The translations under genes and the position numbers were made by a program. The notes below the pieces were generated by a model. That model ran no database searches and was not told the origin of the DNA. It saw only the letters and a list, made by a program, of their open reading frames with translations. 64,000 nucleotides of DNA from CAVZLD01 sp963776055 (GTDB lineage Bacteria; Planctomycetota; Planctomycetia; Pirellulales; Pirellulaceae): positions 434,001-498,000 of the forward strand of contig CAVZLD010000014.1 of assembly GCA_963776055.1 (NCBI GenBank), written 5' to 3'. Below, piece after piece: positions 40,903-52,819 of the stretch; the stretch's first letter is position 1, and the number at the start of each line of letters is the position of its first letter.

Positions 40903-43815
40903 ATGCCGTCCAGCCTACGCACGAGTTGCTTCGCGACCTCGGATCCGTCCTCCCGTTGGCTACCGGTCTGCCTGGCACTGGCCATCTTACTGGGGATCGT
41001 ACTGGGGATCGCCGCTGACTTGATCGGAGCGGAACCATCGATGAACGAGAAGACGTACGATTATCGCCAATCCACGTTGGAAAACGGCCTACAGGTAATC
41101 ACGCTGGAGGATCACTCCTGCCCAATTGTCTCGGTGCAGATTTGGTATCACGTCGGAAGTAAGGATGAAGATTCGGAACGTCAGGGTTTTGCCCACATGT
41201 TTGAGCACATGATGTTCCGCGGCACGGACCGGCTGGGACCGACCGACCACTTCGATCTGATTCGTCAAACTGGCGGGACAACCAATGGTTACACCAACTT
41301 CGACTCGACAACCTACCTGGAGACCCTGCCGTCGAACCAATTGGAACTGGCGTTGTGGTTGGAAGCCGAGCGAATGGCCCTCCTACGAATTGATCAGGAA
41401 TCCTTCGATACGGAACGAAAGGTCGTCGAGGAAGAACGTCGAATGGGCTTGAACCGCCCGTTCGGGACGCTCATTGAGAACGTCATGCCGGAGTTGTTTC
41501 GTGTTCACCCTTACCAGTGGACGCCGATCGGCAAAATCCCGCACCTGCGCGCCGCAACGGTGGCCGAGTTGCGTGACTTTTGGAATCGCTACTATGTTCC
41601 CAACAATGCCACACTGGTGATCGTCGGTGACGTCGACCACGAGGCTGCTCTGACACTGGCTCGCAAGTATCTCGGCTGGATTCCGCGTGTGGATGATCCA
41701 CCGCGCGTCACGGTTCGGGAACCGCTGCCGGAAAAAGAACGGGAAGTAACGATTCGCGAGCCAAACGCACCCGTTCCGCTGGTCATGATCAGCTACCGCA
41801 CCGTCCCCGTCAGCGACGATGACGCGGTACCTTTGGACTTGTTGAGCACGATTCTGGCGGGTGGATCAAGCAGTCGATTGTATCGAGAACTGGTCGCGGA
41901 GAAACAACTGGCCGTGGCCGCCGATTCGATTGGTCTTGCACTGGAACAGGACGGAATGCTCGGCTTCATGGCGGTGCTCTCCCCGGAAGGCAGTCAGCCA
42001 GCCGATGTGCTGGAGGTCATTCAGCGTCAAATCGATCGAGTGCGAAGCGAGCCGGTGTCAGCCAGTGAATTGACGAAGGCAAAGAACCAGCAGCTTTCGG
42101 CACTTGTCACTCAGAACCTGACGATCGACCGCAAGGCCCGCGCGATCGGTTACGCAGCCGTCGTGGAAGGTGATGTCTCGCGGGTGAATCAACAGATCGA
42201 TGCCGTGCGTGCCGTCACGGTCGAAGATCTGCAGCGCGTTGCCCAAACGTACCTTTCCCCCGATCGAAGCCTCGTGATTCGCGTGCCCCGGAATCTGCTT
42301 GGATCGGCGATGAGTCAGATCCGGGACAAGCTCAGCGGCGTCCAGGAAGCCGGCTCCGACGACGAGGCGGGCAGCGCGGACGCGCAAGAGGAAGTCTCTT
42401 CGGCGGAACTTGCGTCGCAACCCATCGACACCAACGATGCGTCTGCCGCACAGCTGGAGCGGCCCGAGAGGGTTCCCCACCGACCCGCCGATGGCCGGAT
42501 TGCTGGAGAGCGATCCTCCGGCGAAATACAGCGAAAGCAAGCTCGATAATGGGCTGCAAGTGATCATCGTTCCCAACCACGAAGTCCCCTACGTTTCCGT
42601 CCAATTGCAGTTGCACGCCGGGGGTTACACGGAGGAGAAAGTTGGCGCTGCCTCCCTGGCTATGCAAATGCTGACCAAGGGTACGGCAGAACATACGGAG
42701 GCAGAACTGGCAGAGGAACTGGATCTCTATGCGATTTCTTTGAGTGGTGCGGCCGGCAGCGATTCGGCGCGCGTTTCCGCTGGATGCCTGACCGAACACC
42801 TCGATCGAACCCTCCGCCTGCTGGCCGAAGTAACGCGCGATCCGACCTTTCCCGTCGACGAGTTTGAAAAATTGCGGGAACAGGTTCGAGCCGAATTGGC
42901 CCTGCAGTCCGGGGAAGCTTCGTACATCGCGGACCGCGAACTGGATCGCGTGCTGTTCGGCGACCATCCCTACTCGCGGACAGCAACCGGGGAATTGGCC
43001 GACGTGGAAGCACTGCAGGTAAGTGATCTGCAGGATTGGTGGCGCAAGTTTGTCCGACCCTGATATGGCCGTGCTGATCCTGGCCGGCGATATCGATCAG
43101 GCCAGCGGAATGAAACTGGCTCGCAAGACATTCGAGAATTGGCAGGCGGATGGCCCACGGCCCGAGACGAGACCTTCCGCCGTTCCCGGATCCGCAAGCG
43201 ACGCAGGTCATCCTGGTGGACCGGCCCGGGAAGTGTGCAAAGCGAGATCCGTGTCGGACAACTCGGATTCACGCGGCACGACCCCGCGTACTTCACGAGT
43301 GTCCTCGTAAGCGATTACTTCGGAGGCGGATTCGACAGTCGACTGAATGAAGTCGTCCGCGTCCAAAAAGGCTTGACGTACGGCGCCCGCGGCGGATTCC
43401 GGTCGCTACGCTTTGGAGGAGTCTTTACGGCGTCGACGTTTACCAAAACCGAATCGACCGCCGACGCCGTCCAAGTCGTGCTGGACGAAATCCAACGTCT
43501 CCAGGACGTTCCGCCAGGTCTGAATGAGCTGAAGAAACGGCAGACCTATTTTCTCGGCAGTTTTGCGATGCGGCGCGAGACGCCCCAACAATTGGCCAGC
43601 GACCTGTGGCTGATTGAATCGAATGATCTGCCGGCGAATCACTTCGAGCAAATGCTCCAGGCGATCCGGCAGACCTCGCCGGAAGAATGCCAGTCCCTGG
43701 CTCAGCGAGTCCATCCATCCGGAAAAACTGGCCATCGTCGTCGTCGGAGATGCCACCGCGCTCCAGAAATCACTCGAAGAAGATCGCGCCCGTCACCGTT
43801 GTGCAACCCGATTGA
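40903..43815 (+). CDS. Two-module M16 zinc metalloprotease (frameshifted)
   Basis: About 960 residues; start MPSSLRTSCF with AAGGAG upstream. A membrane-spanning leader covers residues 20-41. The first M16 module has the inverted zinc motif HMFEH (His98, Glu101, His102) after SERQGFA, and the downstream EERRMGLNRPFG. The linker near residue 520 carries the first shift (near 42455). The second module LDNGLQVIIVPNHEVPYVSV lacks HxxEH (AASLAMQML is in its place), as is usual for the inactive half of this family. Further shifts lie near 43065, 43180 and 43720; the last residues are SLEEIAPVTVVQPD. Periplasmic or membrane-anchored pitrilysin-type peptidase; substrate unknown. Confidence 0.87.
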
Positions 43816-44353
43816 ACCGTCGCTGTAAGTCCGCCTCCACCAACCGGATCACGCCGAGCCGCCGCAAATCGTGCTCGAATTTGTGAGGGCTCCGCGGAAC
43901 GCCAGCCAAAGACCGACAGTGAATCGACGAGGCCCTTGGAGACAGGTCTTTTACGGCCGAAATGTCGCATCGCATCAGGCGAGCCTGAGCGGTCGTCGCA
44001 CCGGATTCCCTCGCTGACGCCTCGGGTTGAGAAAGATCGAAACGTGGAACTTGCAAGACTTAAGCCTCGGGTTAGGATATCCGCGAAATGCGAACTCGTG
44101 AAATCCGAATTCACCCGTTCGGTCCGGTGAACTCCGCGAAACGCAAGCCGACCAGCTTCCCCAACGGCATCCACGACCGCGCGATGCGAAGCCCGCCGAT
44201 CCGACACGAACTTCCTGACGGGCTGCGGGTCGTTGGCTGAAAGATGTGACAAAATCCCGCCGCGATCGGGAACAGACGCGTGATTCCAGCGTCATACTCT
44301 CTGCGGTCTATCTCAGCGCTGCTCCGTTCCGTCTTGCCAGCAGGAGTCCGACC
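43816..44353. other. Gene-free stretch
   Basis: About 540 bases. GCCTCGGGTT occurs twice (44019-44028 and 44064-44073), otherwise no structure was seen and no frame is supported. AGGAG at 44342-44346 serves the next start. Confidence 0.4.
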
Positions 44354-47300
44354 ATGGTCCCGCTTCGTCTATTTGTGATTTCCCTGCCACTGCTGTTCTG
44401 GCTGCTATGTGCGGCAAGGAGCCCACGCCCGAGGATTACTCGATGCACGATCCCCCCCTGGTAGATGTCAAGATCCGTGAACTGATGCAGGCTCGGCAGT
44501 ACTCCGCTGCGATTCAGGCGATTGAGCAGGCGACGAACGGATCTGGAGAATTCGCCGGATTACCTCGAGCTACCTGCGCGGCCGGGCATTCTATCTGAAC
44601 CAACAGTACGAGGAGGCCATTGCGGCGTTCGAGCAGCTCCAACAGCAGTTTCCCAAAAGCCCGTGGTTGCAGCGTGCTCGGTTCGGGCAGGCGCTTTCCC
44701 ATGCGCGGCGAGGGGAGTTTCAGCAGGCAGAAGCCATCTATCGTCGTCAGGCGGAGGTGTTGTTATCCGACGAGCGGAAGCAGCAGAATGCGGAGATTTA
44801 CCTCGGTTTCGCCGACAGTTACTTCGATCCGCCGAAGAAGCCCGATTCCAGACCAGATTATGAAAAAGCTCTGACTTTCTATTCGCGGGCCCTGGAAGTC
44901 GGCCCCCCCTCGACGGAGCGACAGCGAGTGGCATTGCAGATCGCGCGCTGCCATCAGGAGTTGGGGCACCAGGACGAAGCGGTTCGACTGTATCAGGAGT
45001 TCATCCAGGCGTATCCCCAGAGCGTGCTGGACATGGAGGCCCGGTATCGGTTGGGGGAGATCCAACTGGCCCGCGGCCAATTCGCCCAGGCCCGCCGGGC
45101 CTGGCAAGACCTGCTGGCCAAACATGCGGGATCCTCGTCGGAGCGAATTGCCGAGGCGATGTTCCAACTCTCACGCACGTGGCAGGTCCCTGCGCCAGAG
45201 AGCGACAGGCAATTGAGTCTGGGAGTGGCCGCGCTCGATACGTTCTGCCAACAGTTTCCGAATCACGAACGAGCCGCCGAAGCCCATCTGGATGCCGCAC
45301 GAAGCTACATGCACCGAGGACAGTTCGACGCCGCAGTGACGCATCTCCAGCGGATGCTCGACCAGAAACAATTCGCCGACCGCCCGGAATTGGCCGAAGC
45401 GCGCTTCCTGCTCGGACGCTGCTACCAACTGCAGAAGGACTTCCCCACGGCGTTGGAGATCTGGCGCGAGTATCTCGCCAAGCATCCAGCTCATGAAGCT
45501 TGGAGCACGGTGCAGAGAGAGATTGTCAACACGGAATTCTACATGGCGGTCGAGGCACGCCAGAAAAAGAACTACGAGGCAGCACGCGAACGACTGATGG
45601 AGTTCACGGCCAAATACCCACTGGATGAACGCAATCCGCAGATCCTGTACAGCTTCGGAGAAATGCACTTCGAACAAGACAACTGGTCGGCGGCCATTGA
45701 TGACTGGCGACAGCTCGTCTCGAAATACCCCGGTACGGATTTCGCTTCCCGCGGCCAGTTCATGATCGCTTCCACCTTGGAGCAAAAGCAAGGCAAATTA
45801 GTGGAAGCGCTCGAGGAATACAAGAAGCTCGATTGGGGGCCGATGCACACAGCGGCACAACAGGCGATCGCTCGGCTAACAATGAAAAGTCTTTCTGTTG
45901 TTACCGATCGAGTGTTCCGCAGCGATGAGCGCCCGACTTTGAAGCTGACAACTCGCAACATCGACAAGGTCAATGTGCGGGCCTACAAGGTCGACATGGA
46001 AACCTATTTCCGCAAGATGCATCTCGCGCGGGCTGGAACAACTGGATATTTCGCTAATCGATCCGGACGCGTCCTTCGAGTTTGCCATTCCGGATTACTC
46101 CGAGTACGAGTTGCACGAGTCGACAGTCGAAGTGCCACTGCCGGACGATGCGACGGCTGGCGTGCATGGCCGTCACGATCAGCAGCGAAACGCTGGAATC
46201 CACGACAATGGTGATCCAAAGCGATCTGGACATCATCGTCAAGAGCTCTCGGGACGAGATTTTCGTCTTCACCGAGAACATGCGGACGGGAGAGATCTGG
46301 CCTCAAGTCAAGCTCCTGGTATCCAATGGGAAGCAGGTGTTCGCCGAGGTTGCGACGGGTGACGACGGAGTCTTTCAACATGCGTACCCGGAGCTACGAG
46401 AAACGAACGACGTGCGAGTCTTCGCGCTACAGGATGGTCACGTCGCCTCGAACATCGTAGACCTGCAAGGAGTTGGCATCGCGCAGGGCTTAACGGACCG
46501 GGGCTACATCTATACGGATCGACCAGCTTACCGCGCGGGAGACCTGGTTCACGTGCGCGGCTGCCTGCGACACGTCACCAACGATCGTTACGTCGTACCC
46601 AGCGGAAAGAAGTAGATCGTTCGGGCATTCGACCCACGCAACCGATTGCTCCGCGAGGAAGAAGTCACTCTCGGCGAATACGGCTCATTCCACGCCCATT
46701 TCGCCCTTCCGCCAAGCTGCCCGCAGGGCGAGTATCGCGTGGTGGTGACCGACGAGCGGGACCGACAGTACCAGGGAACGTTCGTTGTTCACGAATACAA
46801 ACTCGAGCCGATTCGCATCATCGTCGACACGCCGCGGCAGGTCTATTACCGCGGAGAGACGATCGAAGGCACGATCCGCGTCGAGTTCTACCCATGGCGC
46901 GGCATTGGCGAACCGGCAGGTCAGCTATCAACTGGCGGGCGATCGATCGCACACGGTTACAACCAACGAACAGGGCGAGATTGCCTTTGCAGCTTCCCAC
47001 GCGCGAATTCCTGGAAAGCCAGGTTTTGCCACTGGTGGTTTCTTGCCCGAACGAGGAATCCAACAAACGGTCAACTTCTTGCTTGCAACGCAGGGCTTCT
47101 CCATCGCCCTGGAAACCGTGCGACCGGTCTATGTCGCCGGCGAATCGTTCGAGATCACCTTGCGAACAAACGATGCCGAAGGCAAACCGACGTCGGAACG
47201 AGCTGTCTCTCAAGATCCTGGAACGCACGAAGGTGCACGGCAAGATCGGTGAGCGACCGATCCAGGAACACACGCTCGAAACGGATGCGGAAGGCGTGGC

Positions 47301-50300
47301 TCGACAAACGATCACTCTCGAAAAAGGAGGCGAGTACGTCTGCCGCGCTGTCGGGACCGACCGGTTCGGGAACACGCTTACCGGCGAGCACGTCATCACG
47401 AATCTCGGACGATCAAGACCAAGTTCGCTTGCGAATCCTTGCCGACCGGCACACGTACAAAGTCGGCGACACCGCCGAGATCCAGATCCACTGGCGTGAG
47501 CAACCGGCCCTCGCCTTGATTACGTACCAGGGTGCTCGTGTCCTGAAGTACCAACTGGTTTCGCTCCAACCGGGCCCCAACCGGCTGCAGATCCCGCTGG
47601 ACGCCGCGCTGGCACCCAATTTCGACCTGGCGGTCGCGGTGATGATCGACCCGCGCCAAGAAGAAGCCGAGGAGACATGGCAGCCGACCGCTGCAGCGTT
47701 TCTTTGAAACATCCAGTTCGTTTTCTGTCGCGCGAGAGCTGAACGTGCAACTGACATCCCAATCGACCCGATCAGACGACGGACCGATCCGGCCGGGCGA
47801 CGAGGTCGAAGTCACCATTCAGACGACCGATCCGCAAGGAAAACCGGTATCGGCCGAAGTCAGTCTCGTCATGCTGGAGAAATCACTCCTGGACCGTTTC
47901 CCATGGCCGATGCCGTCGATCCAATCGTTCTTCGCCAGCACGCGTCGCGAACCGATGGTGCGAACAACATCCAGTATCACCTTCCAATGCCGACCTCGTA
48001 CTAAGCCGATCGATCCGCGGTTGCTGGCGGAGTCGGATCGGATCGAAGTGGAGCGAGAGGAAGCGGCCAGCCGCTCCGGTCTTGCGATGGGCGTCGAGCC
48101 GGTCGTTGGTTTCGACATCGACGCCGCATCGAGCTGGAATGCACCTGCTCCCGATGCATCACGGCCCGAAGGCGGTACGCGCGAGGAAGACCCGACTTCG
48201 CTGGGCGAAAGGCGCAGCCGAGGCCTCGGACTGGACTACCAGCACCGAAGACGCGCCGCTGGCACCCGAATCGAGCCGCCCAGATCCCGACGGTCAGCAC
48301 CCCTTCGGCTACCGGTTCGCCGACGGGGAAGCACGCTTCTACGCGGGTAACTTTCAAGACGCTACATGGGGCAAACCTCACTCGACCGAATGGGGGGACG
48401 CAGGTGTCCGACTGCATTCCTTCACTCCCGCCAATGTCGACAACCTGACACAACTCGGGCAGACAGAATCGCCGAAATATTCTGGTGCTGCAAGCCAACG
48501 GTGTCGTTCAGGGCATCTCGCTGCAGAACAAGAACCAATCCCAAGTCGAGTATGTCCAGCAATTGGTCAACCAGTTGGCCGGTCAGGGAGCCGTCTTGTT
48601 ACCCGATGCGGGTCTGCAGGAAACCGCCTACTGGAATCCCGCAATCGTGACCGACGAAAACGGGCAAGCCACCATTACCTTCACAATCTCCGAACGATCC
48701 ACCGCCTGGACTCTGGCCGCCAAGGGCCTGACCATGGATACTCTCGCCGGCGAATACACAAGCGACTTGACGGCAAAGAAAGAACTGTTCGGCGAACTGA
48801 AGCTTCCGCTTGCATTTCGCGATGGAGATCGTGGCAGAGATCCTGGCGACGATTCACAACTCGGCGGTTGAGCAGGGCCAGATCGAAGTTACGCTGAAGA
48901 CCACGATCGGCGGAAAGTCGGTTACGCAGAACCAAACGATCGATGTCCATGCCCATGGCCTCTACGAAACCCGCTTTGCGTGTGAGTTCGACCGTCCCGC
49001 AGAGCGATACTCCCGACCGCATCGGTTCGCCGCAGGTGGATGTCGACCTGGAGCTGACCGTCACCGCCACGCAGAACGGCGATGCCGCCCGCCCGTGCAG
49101 GACACCGTGCAGCAGACCGTCCCCTTGCAGCCCTACGGCATGCCCGTCTTTGCCAGTGCGAGCGGGATGGCTGCCAGTGACACAACCGCGTGGGTCGAAG
49201 CTCCCCAAGACATGCCCTTGACCAGCCCCATGCTCGAGATCCTGGTGGGACCGTCCGTGGAGCAGAAGTCTGATCGACATCGTGCTGGCCCCGGCGCCGT
49301 GGTGCCAACTGGAAATGAACCGCATCGCATCCGGCCTGGAAACCACCACCAGCGATCTGTTGGCATGCCTCGGCTTACAACAACTTTTGGGCAGCAGTCG
49401 ACATCGCGGCAGTCCGACACTCCAGGCACTCGATCAGCGTATCCGGGCCGCGATCAGTGCGCTGGTCGCCTCCCAGAATGATGACGGTGGGTGGAGCTGG
49501 ACCGGTCTGGCGGGCGACAGCGATCGCTACGCGTCGGCTCGAGCACTCTGGGCCCTGTCGAGCGGCAAGCAGGCCGGTTATCGCATCGCCGATGAGAACT
49601 ACGACAAGGCGATTTCCTACGTGCAGGGGCCAAGTGGCGGCGACCAACAGCGCAGACTACGAAAGCAAAGCCGTACTGTTACACGCGCTGACGATCGCCG
49701 GAAAAAATGACTTCACGCTGGCCAACCGCTTGTACCGCAGTCGCCCCTCGCTCTCCCCTGCCTCCCTGCTGTACGTCGCTTTGACTTTTGCCGAGATGGA
49801 TCGTGACGCGACGGCCAAGGAACTGCTGGCTGCGGTGGCGAACATGAACCTGGACAAACCCGTCAACGCGGAGGGCGGAGACCATTGGGCTGCTGCCGTG
49901 GAACAGCAGCCCAGCCGAGCTGCGGGCGCTGTACGCCATCGCCCTGGAAAAAGTGGATCCGGCATCGCGACAGACTCGCGAGACGGTGGACTGGCTGATC
50001 GCTCACCGCACGGGGCATCGCTGGGCACCCGACAAAGCAACCGGCCCGGCAGCACTCGCCCTGTGCCGGTGGTCTGCGCGTAGCCGTTTCGAGGGTGAGG
50101 ATTATCGAGTGAAGGTGGAAGTGAATGGCCGCAATGTCGGAGAATTGGAGATCACTCCCTCTTCCTTGACGCGTTCGATCCTGGTTCCCAACGAGCTACT
50201 GGAGGATGGAAAACAGCGAATCCACTTCCAAATCGCGGGCCGTGGTCAGTATACCTACCAGTGTATTCTCGGCGGGTTTGTCGAGGCCGAACAGATCAAG

Positions 50301-52556
50301 AGCACGTCGAGTGCCTGCGCGGTTCGCCGCTTCTTTGAACCGGCACCGTTGGAACGCGACGGCAAGCTGATTCCTCGCGGGTTCGATGTTCTGTCGGGAA
50401 GCCATTCGACCTTCCGCAACCCATTGACCGAATTGCCGGTGGCGAAACGCGGTCATGTGGAATTGGAAATCTGGCGGCAAGGAATCCCGGCCAACACGCC
50501 CGATTCGCAATTGGAATACCTGGTCATCACCGAACCGATTCCCTGCGGAACGACCGTTGCTGCCGATTCCGTCCACGGTGGGTTCGAACGCTTCGAGATC
50601 GGCGCCGGCCAGGTCACCTTCTACGTCGGCAGTCGTCGTCACATCAGCACGATCCACTACGATCTGATCGGCTATCTGCCGGGCAGCTACCGGGTGGGCC
50701 CAACCGTCATTCGTAACGCCTATCGGCCGGATGAATTGGTCGTTGCGGACTGCAAGTCGCTTACGATCCTGCCGCTTGGGGCCACGTCGGGCGACGAGTA
50801 TCGGCTAACGCCGCGCGAACTCTTCGAATTGGGCAAGCTGGAATACTCCGCGAACGAACTCCCCGCGGCGCAACACCACTTGGAACAACTGGTCCAGGAT
50901 TGGAACCTCGATCCGGCGGTGTACAAAGAAGCCGTCACAACGCTTTTCAACGTTCATCTGGCCGAAGGACCCGCGGATAGAATTGTGCACTATTTCGAGG
51001 TCGTGCGAGAGAAATGGCCGAATGAGAACATCCCGTTCGAGAAGATCCTGAAGGTGGGCAAAGCGTATGACGAGATCGGCGAGTTGGAACGAAGTTACCT
51101 CGTCTTCCGCGCAACCGTCGAAGGCAGTTTCTCCCGAGAAAGTGCCCTGGCTGGGTTTTTGGATGCCCAAGGCGAGTTCCTTCGCAGCGTCGATGTGATG
51201 GGGAAATTGCTGCGGGAATATCCACCGGAAAGCTATATCGCCGCGGCGGATTATTCCCTGGCGCAGCGCATCTACGCGAAAGCTCCCGAAGCGGTAGCCG
51301 ACCCGCTGTTGCGGAAGCAGAAAGTGAACCGCATCGACCTCACCCAACGCGCCTGGCGCCGGCTGGAGATGTTCCTTACTTCCCATCCGGATGACCCCGC
51401 CGCCGATCAGGCCGCTTTCGCCGCGGCGAATACGCTGCTGGATGTCGAAGCCTATCAACCGGCTGCCGCCGCCTGCGAACGGTACGCCAACCTGTATCCG
51501 GACAGCGACCTGCTGGATAGCTTCTGGTACATCGTCGGCTACTGCCGCTTCGCGATGGGAAATCATCAAGAAGCGTTAGTCATGTGTCGTAAGGTCGCTG
51601 ACGCAAAACGCATCGACCCCCGCACGGGCCGCGAGCAGGAAAGTGATGACAAGTGGCGCGCGATCTATATTCTCGGACAGATCCATCACAGTCTTGGCGA
51701 AGCGGCTGCGGCGATCGATCAATACCAACAGGTCGAAGACCGTTTCCCCGACGCCAAGCAGTCGATCGCGTACTTCCAGCGGAAAGATATTCAGTTGCCC
51801 GAGGTGACAACTGTCGCGCCAAACGAGACCTTACAACTCGCATTAGAGTACCGCAATATCGCCGCTTGCGACCTGAAAGTGTATCGCATTGATCTGATGA
51901 AATTCGGCCTGCTGAAACGGGACCTGCAAGGGATCACGCAGATCAATCTGGCCGGAATTCGTCCGTTTTACGAACAATCCATGGAATTGGGAGACGGCAA
52001 AGATTATGCCGACTGCCAACGGAAACTGGATCTGCCGTTAGACCAGGAAGGAGCCTACCTGGTGGTCTGTCGCGGGGACGATCGGTACGCCAGCGGCCTC
52101 GTGCTGGTCACTCCACTGACTGTCGAAATCCAGGAAGACGCCGTCGCCGGCCAGGTTCGAACCACCGTTAAGACTCGAACCGAGAACCGGTACGTTCCCA
52201 ACGTGCACGTAAAAACGATTGGCAGCCGCAACAGCGACTTTGTTTCGGGCAAGACCGATCTGCGAGGCGTCTTTGTGGCCGAGGGAATTCAGGGAACAAC
52301 GACGGTCATTGCGCAAACCGACGGTTCCCAGTACGCGTTCTTCCGGGGAAAAACAAACCTCGTGCCGGAGCCTCCTGTGCGGAAGGGAAAAGCCCCGGCG
52401 GACGCCGAACAGGTCTCCCGAGATTCCTTGAAAAGCCAGCTTTTGGAAGGCCTGCAGTTGAGGAATTCGATCATTCAACAGCAACAGGTCGAACAACTGA
52501 ACGAACTCTACGAAGCGCCCGCCGAAGGCGTCGAAGCCTCGAAAGCACTGCAGTAG
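44354..52556 (+). CDS. Giant alpha-2-macroglobulin-like protein with TPR blocks (many frameshifts)
   Basis: One gene of about 2,730 residues. The leader MVPLRLFVISLPLLFWLLC is followed, after a shift, by GKEPTPEDYSMHDPPL, so it may be a lipoprotein. TPR units fill residues 60-480 (EEAIAAFEQLQQQFPKSPWL and others). Then come A2M-type beta domains: RGYIYTDRPAYRAGDLVHVR, YRVVVTDERDRQYQG, and AYWNPAIVTDENGQATITFT. The helical domain has NDDGGWSWTGLAGDSDRYAS. The usual CxEQ thioester is absent; SGLETTTSDLLACLGLQQLL stands there. After 50 kb a second TPR block is followed by another MG-like part (YRNIAACDLKVYRIDLMKFG), echoing RNIDKVNVRAYKVDMETYF of the first block. About fifteen indels lie before 50.0 kb, with none after, and an in-frame TAG is at 46613-46615. 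Bacterial A2Ms trap proteases. Confidence 0.82.
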
Positions 52557-52819
52557 GTCGGTCCAGGTGGAGAAACGTTGCGGGAAGCGTGGATCGCCAT
52601 TCTTTTGGTTGAATGGCGAACCGTCGAAAACTAGGATGAGAAGAAGCGGGCCGGACCACCCCCTCCCCTGGGGGAACCCTCCCGTGTCCGTTCGTCCGGA
52701 TCCCGAGCTGCTTCCCGCTCATCGCCGTTCTTGTTGTATTTCTGCGTTCGGTCTGTTTGGGATCGATGTTTGTTCGTGTTCACGGTTCCATTGACGGCAC
52801 TCCGAGAGTATCCAATCCC

